Source: Anaerolineae bacterium (GTDB lineage: Bacteria > Chloroflexota > Anaerolineae > 4572-78 > J111). From it: a DNA stretch of 33,020 nucleotides. Of this stretch, positions 24,001-31,700 are shown one piece after another. The notes beneath the pieces were generated by a model. That model saw nothing but the letters and a program-made list of their open reading frames with translations. It was not told the DNA's origin and did not search any database. A program made the position numbers and the translations under genes. Position 1 is the stretch's first letter. Each line of letters opens with the position of its first letter. Where the stretch lies: contig JAGRBY010000011.1 of assembly GCA_020433835.1 (NCBI GenBank), positions 1 to 33,020 of the forward strand. The letters run 5' to 3'.

Positions 24001-27000
24001 TCAGATGCTGCGCCACATCCGCCACCGAACTCTGTGCGGAGAAGAGTGTTATCGGCAACTCACAATGATACCGCTCCTCGGCCATCATTTTCATGCGGCT
24101 TAGCTGCACCGCATCGAGGCCATGCCCCGCGAAGGGCTGCTCGATCTCGATGTCAGTGGAATCAACCCCCAGAATTTCTGAGACCATTGCTTGCACCATT
24201 TGTTGAATAGCCAAAAACGGCTCCATTCTACCGATAGTTTGCTTAGCCGGAACCGAAGATGACGCCTGCTCTAAATAGACCAGTAACTTTTGAATATATT
24301 CTTTGAGACGCTCCTCATTCCGGGCCGACAGTACAAAAAGATAAGGTTCAGGGTCAATAGATGAAGAATAAAATTCTTTCCCCTCATCCCTTCGACTCTG
24401 TTCAGGGCAAGCCCTTAACACTGGAGCTTCTTCAATAACCAGATGTGCATTTGTGCCACTATAACCCAATGAACTCACTGCCGCTCGACGGGGGCCGCTC
24501 TCTGACGGCCACGCTTTTAGGTCTGTATTGACATAGAACGGACTCTCCGCGAAATCGATATGTTCGTTGGGTACATCAAAATGAAGTGAAGGCGGCAACT
24601 TTTTATGTTTCAATGCCAGTAAAACTTTAATCACCCCGGCTACACCCGCCGCGGTTAAGGTATGGCCGATATTGGTCTTGACCGAGCCGATCGCACAGTA
24701 CCCTTGCTTCAGGGTGTATGCTTGAAACGCTTCGGTCAGGGCTGCCATCTCAATCGGGTCGCCCAGCTTGGTACCGGTTCCATGCGCTTCGACCAACTGA
24801 ATGCCGGCCGGATCAAGGCCGGACTGCCCGTAGACCTCTAAGGCCAACGCTTTTTGCGCGCTCACACTTGGTGCGGTGATGCCGTTGGTAGCGCCATCTT
24901 GATTGAGCCGGCTGCTCTTGATCACCCCATAAATGTGATCGCCATCCCGAATGGCATCCTGTAATCGTTTCAAAACAATCACCCCCACACCCTCGCCAAG
25001 AACAAACCCATTAGCCCGGTTATCGAAGGTTTTGCAGCGGCCATCGGGCGAAAGCATGCCGGCTTGGCTGGTCATAATGTGCATCCCCGGCGTGGTGCCA
25101 ATATAAACACCCCCGGCTAAAACCATATCATTCTGACCACTGATCAGGCTTTGGCAGCCTTCATGGATGGCCACCAGCGATGATGAGCAGGCCGTATCAA
25201 TGGCGATACTAGGCCCCTTAAGGTTCAACAAATATGAGATGCGGGCGGTTAGGATCGAAGGTGATGATCCCATCAAGCTGTAAGCGCCGAGGTCACTGTT
25301 ATTTTCAGCAAGCCGGGCGTAATCTCCGGCCACAGTACCGACAAAAACCCCACATTTGCCTTGGGCCAATGTTTGGCGCACGTACCCCGCATCTTCAATG
25401 GCCTTCCAGGCTTCTTCCAAAAATAGTCGCTGCTGGGGATCCATCAATTCTGCTTCACGGGGGGATATCTGGAAGAAAAGGGGATCAAATTTGTCGATGT
25501 CGGCCAGAGCACCTAACCATTTACTATACGTTTTGCCGAATGTTTGCGGGTCTGGATCGAAGTACTGAGCAATATCCCAACGCTCCGGCGGGACTTCTTG
25601 AATACAGTCGCGTCCAGCAGCGATATTGTGCCAGAATTCATCGACATCATTAGCCCCCGGAAAACGACCTGCCATGCCGATTACAGCTATCTCATCGTTT
25701 GGAGCGGATTGATTTGAGTGGGAGACGGAGATGGAGAAAGGTTCCATACTTGCAGCAGTGGATTTGTTATCGTCACCCCGCCTCTCTCGCTCTGGGAGAG
25801 CGCGGCTTTCTTGCCGTGCTTCAAAGGAGGGTAAATTCTCGCCTTTGTTTGAGACTTTTGAAACAATTCTCTGGGGCTGTGGGCCATGCTCTGGCTCATG
25901 CGCCTCTGCCGGGGTTACAACCTGACTATTGAGATGAGCCGACAATTTCTCAATGGTGGGATTATCATATAACCGTGTTACGTTTAGTTTGATGCCGATT
26001 TCCTGGTGGATATGTTTGGACAGTTCTACAGCCGTAACTGAGTCCAGCCCTAAATCTAGAAATGGGGTATTATCATCAAAATCATGAATATCTATATATA
26101 ACACGGCAGCCAGTGTTTCTTTAATAATGCGCTTAATCTTCGCTTGCTGCTGAGGGTCAGGCCGGCCAAGTTCCGCAAAATCTGCAACCTCGCTCTGATT
26201 GTCCGGGCGACCGCCGGAAGGTTCCTCCGCGAGAGGACGAGAGGTATCCTTGACCACCTTCAGATCGATTTTGTGGGTTGGTTGCGCCAGATCTATCTGA
26301 TCGGCCCCAGGTGCGTCTAATGACTTCAGGGTGATCTTTGTGGTCGATGCAAGGGACGCGGAGTTACGCGAAAATATTGGTTCGCGTTGTTGTGAGGGTT
26401 CCATCTGCTGCCCTTGATGCATATCAAACCAGTAACGTTTTCTTTCAAAGGGATAGGTTGGCAAACTGATCCGTTGTGGCGGCGGTGACTTATAGAGCAA
26501 GGGCCAATCAATCGCTGCCCCTTTAACCCATAATTCGGCTAATTTTCCTAAGTCCGGCCCGGTGACAGACTCTTGATAGCAGTCTTCGTCCGCCACCTTA
26601 CCGGCAATAAACGCCTCCAGCTTTTTACGCAGCGCTGCTATATCCGCCACTACCAAAGCCAACCGGTGCTCCATTGCCTCCCGGCCCACCTGTAAGGTAT
26701 AGGCCAGCTCTGCGAGAGAATCAGGAGGATCCATGGCCAGAAAATCGAGCATTTTTTGGGCATAGGCTTTTAGCCGTGCTTCGTTTTTTGCCGACAGCAC
26801 AATCAGGTTAGCCCCTTCTTTCGACTGCTGCCCTCTGCTTCGCGACCCTGAGGGGTGATACTCCTCCACCACCACATGAGCATTGGCACCCCCGGCTCCA
26901 AAAGAACTGATGCCCGCCCGGCGGGGATATTCTTTCCGTTCGCCGTCAATTTCGATAATTGGTCGCGGCCATACTGCCAGTGTTCGCTGTACTCTGAACG

Positions 27001-28738
27001 AAGTGCCGGAAAAATCAATGTAAGGATTCAAGGTATCGGCATGCAGTGAGGGTACCAACTGCTGGTGTTTCATCTGCAACAGCACTTTGGTCAAGCCCGC
27101 AATACCTGCCGCGGCTTCTAAATGACCAATGTTCGATTTGACCGAGCCGATAGCGTATGGAGGCCCCTCTTTTTCTTCATCTTCTTCATGGCCAAACACC
27201 CGACTCAAGCCTTGAATCTCTATCGGATCACCCAGCGCGGTGCCGGTGCCATGCGCTTCTATATACGTGATCGTGCCTGGAGCTAGCCCACTTTTTTGCA
27301 AGGCGGTTCGTATCACTTGCGCCTGGGTAGCCAGATTCGGAACCGTATAGCCACTGGTCTTGCCGCCATGATTGATACTCGACCCTTTGATCACCCCATA
27401 GATGTGGTCACCATCCGCCTCAGCCCGCGAGAGAGGCTTCAACAGCACCGCCCCAACACCTTCGCCAGGGACGTAGCCATCGCCACCCTCGCCAAAACTT
27501 CGGCAGCGGCCATCACTTGAGGCAAATTTCCCTTGCGATAGCTGGAGATATTTGTTGGGATGAATCGAGATATTGACCCCCCCGACTAACGCAGCCAAAC
27601 ACTCGCCCCGCTTGATGCTCTCGCAGGCCAGATGGAGACTGGTCAATGACGACGAACACATTGTATCCACGGCCAGGCTTGGGCCTTGCAGATCGAAGAA
27701 ATAAGATACTCTATTCGCGATGGAGGCATACGATGAACTCAAGCTAAGCGTTGTTTGTCCATACAGTTGGTATTCGCCCCACATTACGCCTACAAAAACG
27801 CCCACTTGGCTCTGTAACTGGTCGTGCAATGTTTGCCGGGTATAGCCTGCATCTTCCAGGGTGGCCCAGACCGTTTCCAAAAACAAGCGTTCTTGGGGAT
27901 CTATCCTGATTGCTTCTCGCGGTGAAATATTAAAAAACAGGGGATCAAATTTATCAACGTCACTAATAAAGCCACCCCACTTGCTATAACTCTTGTCGGG
28001 CTTGTGTTGATCAGCATCATAATATAAGGCATGATCCCAACGATCATGCGGAATCTCGGTAATACAGTCTCGCCCTTGCTTCAGATTGCCCCAAAATTCT
28101 CTCACATCTTCGGCCTGGGGATATCGACCGCTGAGACCGATGACGGCAATATCTTCCGACCGGTCAACGCTGGCTGTGTTCGCCAACTTGGCCTTTGGTT
28201 GAATCGCTGTCTCGGCAGGGGTCGCAAACGGAATAGTCCGTGTAGTCCCATTTGCGTAAGAACGCGCCGGCATGCCATCTACAGGTGGATTGAGGGGGTG
28301 TGCGGACACTGTGGTATTTTGAGAGATCGGCTGATCAGCCGGAGAGCGTTCGCTATCAATCTCCAAAACCCGAGCAAAGGCTTCGCCATAGTCTTGTCCC
28401 AAAAATGTCGCCAATACATCGACGTTCGGATATTCAAAAAACAGCGTGGGATACAATTCAATCCCCACTTCTGCCTCAATCTCCCGTGTCAGAGAAATTA
28501 TCTGGGCAGAGTCTATGCCGAGATCCATCAGGTTCTTATTTTTTTGGGTCGACCGATTTTGACTACCGCTAATCGCGCTAATCTTCTTGATCAAGAATTG
28601 TTTTATCTTGTCGATGATTTGATCACCGTCCGACTCACCGGTCAACGCGGTGATCAAATCCAGAGCCTCTTCCGTGGTTATCTGGCCGGCCTCAATTTTC
28701 TCAGCAATATGATCAAGATTCATCTTTTGATCTTTCAT
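21068..28738 (-). CDS. Trans-AT polyketide synthase, terminal subunit: ACP-KS-ACP-KS-(ACP-like)-MT-ACP-TE
   Basis: 2556 aa. Order: N-terminal docking-like helices (6-30), ACP1 (GIDS, Ser77), KS1 (195-630; Cys361 in DTMCSSSL, His496, His539), post-KS adaptor ending LPTYPFERKRYW, ACP2 (GLDS, Ser900), KS2 (1015-1440; Cys1184, His1319, His1359), adaptor split by an ACP-like domain with Ala1543 at the carrier Ser, C-methyltransferase (about 1745-2110; SAM motif VEIGAGTG), ACP (GIDS, Ser2187), thioesterase (2275-2550; GWSMGG Ser2355, Asp2382, GHH near 2529). No AT domain follows either KS, so malonyl units must be loaded in trans. The TE marks the end of the assembly line. The start ATG overlaps the stop of the upstream PKS gene (ATGA), with GAGG 7-8 bases before it. 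No KR, DH or ER is present here. Confidence 0.94.
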   Translation of the reverse strand: MKDQKMNLDHIAEKIEAGQITTEEALDLITALTGESDGDQIIDKIKQFLIKKISAISGSQNRSTQKNKNLMDLGIDSAQIISLTREIEAEVGIELYPTLFFEYPNVDVLATFLGQDYGEAFARVLEIDSERSPADQPISQNTTVSAHPLNPPVDGMPARSYANGTTRTIPFATPAETAIQPKAKLANTASVDRSEDIAVIGLSGRYPQAEDVREFWGNLKQGRDCITEIPHDRWDHALYYDADQHKPDKSYSKWGGFISDVDKFDPLFFNISPREAIRIDPQERLFLETVWATLEDAGYTRQTLHDQLQSQVGVFVGVMWGEYQLYGQTTLSLSSSYASIANRVSYFFDLQGPSLAVDTMCSSSLTSLHLACESIKRGECLAALVGGVNISIHPNKYLQLSQGKFASSDGRCRSFGEGGDGYVPGEGVGAVLLKPLSRAEADGDHIYGVIKGSSINHGGKTSGYTVPNLATQAQVIRTALQKSGLAPGTITYIEAHGTGTALGDPIEIQGLSRVFGHEEDEEKEGPPYAIGSVKSNIGHLEAAAGIAGLTKVLLQMKHQQLVPSLHADTLNPYIDFSGTSFRVQRTLAVWPRPIIEIDGERKEYPRRAGISSFGAGGANAHVVVEEYHPSGSRSRGQQSKEGANLIVLSAKNEARLKAYAQKMLDFLAMDPPDSLAELAYTLQVGREAMEHRLALVVADIAALRKKLEAFIAGKVADEDCYQESVTGPDLGKLAELWVKGAAIDWPLLYKSPPPQRISLPTYPFERKRYWFDMHQGQQMEPSQQREPIFSRNSASLASTTKITLKSLDAPGADQIDLAQPTHKIDLKVVKDTSRPLAEEPSGGRPDNQSEVADFAELGRPDPQQQAKIKRIIKETLAAVLYIDIHDFDDNTPFLDLGLDSVTAVELSKHIHQEIGIKLNVTRLYDNPTIEKLSAHLNSQVVTPAEAHEPEHGPQPQRIVSKVSNKGENLPSFEARQESRALPERERRGDDNKSTAASMEPFSISVSHSNQSAPNDEIAVIGMAGRFPGANDVDEFWHNIAAGRDCIQEVPPERWDIAQYFDPDPQTFGKTYSKWLGALADIDKFDPLFFQISPREAELMDPQQRLFLEEAWKAIEDAGYVRQTLAQGKCGVFVGTVAGDYARLAENNSDLGAYSLMGSSPSILTARISYLLNLKGPSIAIDTACSSSLVAIHEGCQSLISGQNDMVLAGGVYIGTTPGMHIMTSQAGMLSPDGRCKTFDNRANGFVLGEGVGVIVLKRLQDAIRDGDHIYGVIKSSRLNQDGATNGITAPSVSAQKALALEVYGQSGLDPAGIQLVEAHGTGTKLGDPIEMAALTEAFQAYTLKQGYCAIGSVKTNIGHTLTAAGVAGVIKVLLALKHKKLPPSLHFDVPNEHIDFAESPFYVNTDLKAWPSESGPRRAAVSSLGYSGTNAHLVIEEAPVLRACPEQSRRDEGKEFYSSSIDPEPYLFVLSARNEERLKEYIQKLLVYLEQASSSVPAKQTIGRMEPFLAIQQMVQAMVSEILGVDSTDIEIEQPFAGHGLDAVQLSRMKMMAEERYHCELPITLFSAQSSVADVAQHLTGLKPKSESNRQAPPPAELSLASLVYTLQVGREAMEARLAFVVTRIEELIERLRQIEQNASPFEPLYRGNTRATPLQSNLLIEGEAGRAFIEIIIKNKELHKLAQLWVSGVDVNWRLLYPHSLPHRMSLPTYPFARERHWVSEVKDEGVKQPETVQGIASLSSALSPDEQALKHELDGFEALESLAQLSLLQVFQRMGVFQKAGEHYHRQDLIQQLNFLPKYRRLFDAFMSLLEQSGYINFIKTKIQTTARLGQPEIQQALQTVLQRQEGFQEDYPTLRLYLTLLQTCTQSLPDIVQGQIPATDILFPNGSPTLMEGLYKGTAVSDYFNRLVALSVKRDIEQRQPPLPAGQKINIVEIGAGTGSTTGFVLEAIKLYGDSLEYHYTDISQGFTNYGQTRFGVRYPWLKFGLLDIETKPERQGYDLGQADLIVGANVVHATKNIQHSLQNLKALLKPGGLLVLNEVTLFSTFSCLTAGLLDGWWLFEDEERRIKHTPLLSFGQWQRLLEEVGFTDINIFDLSPLDNHKQAQGVIVARREGDDASKARGLLSSKPVHKPTPKTEIEDNSRPAGAAESYIEQKVFEQVMVSTGVAVDRLDPNRALAEYGIDSIMGIKLINGINRALGIRLQTETLFNYPTIHALTRHIDQEYGASITPDISPTPFSREPNKAALAHIPVETRLEIHKDKKDKSNLASNCLVPIRSTGTRPPFFCVHPWAGMVYPYYELAAEMGPDQPFYGFQAVGLYQQPHTSIEEMAGHYLTALRQVQPGPPYLLGGWSMGGLIAFEMAQQLQQAGEAVASLALFDVPAPIDTQNMGRAAFGKFLVTEAGPYVWPYVYDYFQLKASFHQNFTNGSSDPTDETSSGRPVNGWRLSQTMAKEVFSLASTRSTARRIFNILRVGLQAMANYEPQPYLGQVTLFRVQRSLGPDDPSQTLGWNKLAEQGVVVHSVPGHHLNLMKKPQVQVLAGQLRTCLDQIQIA
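24110..24112 (-). other. Missing phosphopantetheine serine (Ala1543) in an ACP-like domain
   Basis: Residues about 1505-1582 of the terminal PKS subunit fold like a carrier protein: ILGVDSTDIEIEQPFAGHGLDAVQLSRMKMM. The codon where a GLDS serine is expected is GCG (Ala), one base away from TCG (Ser). The domain cannot carry a phosphopantetheine arm, so it is structural, an interaction site, or decayed. Confidence 0.75.
24388..24414. repeat. Short dispersed-repeat-like insert within the PKS gene
   Basis: CCCTTCGACTCTGTTCAGGG plus GCAAGCCC matches, from memory, a common small repeat in bacterial genomes whose translation on the other strand gives ACPEQSRR. It is in frame and sits between KS2 and its adaptor (residues about 1442-1453), where sequence is poorly conserved. 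Only one copy is visible in the window. Confidence 0.5.
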
Positions 28739-31700
28739 CCTTGGACCTCTTTAACTAACTGCTTAAACGTCGTTCGGGATATTTCGCCTTGTTGAAGCTG
28801 CTCAATCAAGGTTCGGTAATGTTCTACAGCCGATCCCCTGGCATTTTGGCTCACAACTTCTCTGCCTAACCAGTACTGTTTTCGCTTAAATTGAGTCAGC
28901 GGCAGTGGCCTTCTAATCGGGTGTGCTTGGTTGCCTTCTTCTATAATCATATGGCAATTGGTTCCCCCAAACCCAAATGATGAAATAGCTCCAATTCGAT
29001 GCCCGTTTATGGGTTCCCAATCTCTCAGACTCGTGTTGGGATAAAACGGCGACTCGTCGAACTTAAAGCGCGGATGTGGTTTTTCACAATGCAGAGTGGC
29101 CGGTATCTGTTGATGCTCCAGGCTCAAAACCAGCTTGATTAACCCGGTAATCCCGGCCGCCGTCATCGTATGACCCACATTTGATTTGACGGCCCCCACT
29201 GCACAATACTGCTTTTCTGCGGTATAGTGGCGATAAACCTCTGTTGCCGCCCGAATCTCAATCGGATCGCCCAACAGGGTTCCGGTTCCATGCGCTTCCA
29301 AGTAGCTGATGTCTGCCGGTGAAACTCCGCTTTGCCGGAGGGCGGCTTCAATTACCGCCTTTTGACCGGTCTGATTGGGTACGGTCAAACCCATCGTGTG
29401 GCCATCATTATTCACCGCCGAGCCTAAGATAACCCCCAAAATCTGATCGCCGTCTTGGACAGCGGCCTCATACGCTTTGAGCAGCACCAGGCCGCCGCCT
29501 TCCCCCAGAACAAAACCCTTGGCTCGCTCATCGAACACATACGATCGACCCTCATCAGACAGCACCTTGGCCTGACTAAAACCAACATGGCCAAAAGCAT
29601 CAACCATCAGAAATATCCCGCCGGCGATGGCCAGTTCTGCCTCGCCATTCAAAATAGTCCGGCAGGCATCGTGAACCGCCACCAACGAGGAGGAGCAGGC
29701 CGTATCAATAACTTGCGATGTGCCTGTCAGGTTATAAAAATCTGATATTCGGGCCGGAATCATATTACTGATGGAATTGACGATAGTGTGTTGAACGGCT
29801 GGTTTGGGAATCAGATGAAAATAGTCGCGAACGTAGGTGTTATCCTTGGCCCCGATAAACACACCGGTGTTGGTACCCGCAACCTCTTCCGGCCGATAGC
29901 CGGCTCGATCCCACAACTCCTGGGCAAGTTCCAACATGATGCGCTGCTGTGGATCCATAGTGATGGCTTCCTCATCTGAGATGCCGAAAAACCCGGCATC
30001 AAACAGGTCGATCCCGTCGATAAAGGCTCCGTGGTTTGTGTAAGTTTTATGGGGACGGCCCGACTGCGGGTGATACCACACATCTGTTTGCCAGCGATTG
30101 GCCGGAACGGTGGTCACCAAATCATGACCGTTGGCCAGATTTCGCCAAAAATGTTCAAGGGTTGATGATTGAGGCAATCGGCATGTTTGTCCAATAATTG
30201 CCACTTTTCCAGAGCCGATGTTCTTTCTGTAGTGACGAAAGCGAAACCTCTCTCTTGCGGTTATACCACCTTGACCGACGGCAGGGGACGGTTGGGATTG
30301 CCTTTTTTCTGTTTCCGACCAAATTCGCCTCGAACCATTGTTAGGTAGAGAGTTCACAACGTCTGGCTTAACAATGCCCGCTTCGATTAAATAACCGGCC
30401 AATAACCTGATGGTTGGATATTCCAGAATCGCATTCGGGGCAACGGCCAGACCATATCTGGCTTCCAATTTATTGAGTAGGCCCATCATCAAGATAGAGT
30501 CGACCCCGTACTCTGACAATTCTGTCTCCACATCTAAATTCGATCTTTTTACCTTTAGCAAACTCTCTCCTATTTCCAATAATTCACTTTCTACTTGCGC
30601 TTGTAATTTCTGAGGCTCTCGATTAGAGATCGGGGCCAACCGGGGGCGATGGCTATCGCCCGGTACAAGTTCTAAACTGCGGCGAATTTTTTCGCCATCT
30701 CCCTGGGCAACGATAAGCTGCATCACCTCTTTTTGAACAAGCAGCCACTCGAGAGTCTGCAAACCCGCCCTTGTCGAGAGCGGAACCATCCCTGTTCGTT
30801 GGGCGATCCAAACTTCCGCGTTCCGGTCACGCTGCATGCCGCCGTCTTGCCACAAAGGCCAGTTGATCGTCAAGATTTGGCCGTGTCGTTTACCTTGCTC
30901 TACCTGCTTTTGCCGATAGTGGGCAAAGGCATCCAAGAATGCGTTGGCGGCAGCATAATCGGCCTGACCAATATTGCCCATCACCCCGGCTGTGGAAGAG
31001 AACAGGATCATAAAATCGAGGCTGTCATCTTGGGTCGCCGCATCGATATTGAGGACTCCGACCACTTTTGGAGCCAAAACCGCCCTGATCTCTGCCCCCG
31101 TTTTGTTAATAATCAAACTATCCCGAATAACCCCGGCGCTATGAATAATGCCGTTTATTTGCCCATACCGGGCTTTGATGGTTTCAACCACATACCGCAC
31201 ATCTTCGCTCCGGCTAACGTCAGCCGGCAAATATTCGACCCCGTCAAATTCAGCCAGGTATTGTTTATCTGTTTCGGCCAGGGCTGACCGGCCGCTTACG
31301 ATGATCTTGGCTTGAGGTTGGTGGTCAATGAGATAACGGGTCAGAATGCGTCCCAGGCTACCCAGACCGCCGGTAATCCAATAAACGCCACCAGCCCTGA
31401 TCCATTCACCAGGGGTACCTGTCGGAGCCAACGAAAGCTCGATTAACTGCTTCACATGGCGTTGACCAGCTTGATCATAGCGAACCTCAATATCGTCAAA
31501 ACTCGGCGACGCCATTTCCCGAGTCAGGATTGATACTATGCTGTCCGGCTCTACACTGGCCAGGGTAATTACCTTACCCTGAACTTTGGGATGTTCCAGA
31601 CGCACTGTCCTCACTAAACCCATAAGCGGAGAAGCCAGCAAAGATCCATCGCTATCCTCATGGATAGTCTCCGATACCACCACGAAGAGCCGCGGTCTGC

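Noticed and set aside
28031..28795. 254-codon plus-strand frame opposite the PKS subunit start
   Set aside because: Lies antisense to ACP1 and KS1 coding sequence, whose motifs are unmistakable; no domain of its own.
30733..31287. 184-codon plus-strand frame opposite the KR domain
   Set aside because: Antisense shadow of a conserved ketoreductase; no ribosome site or known fold.
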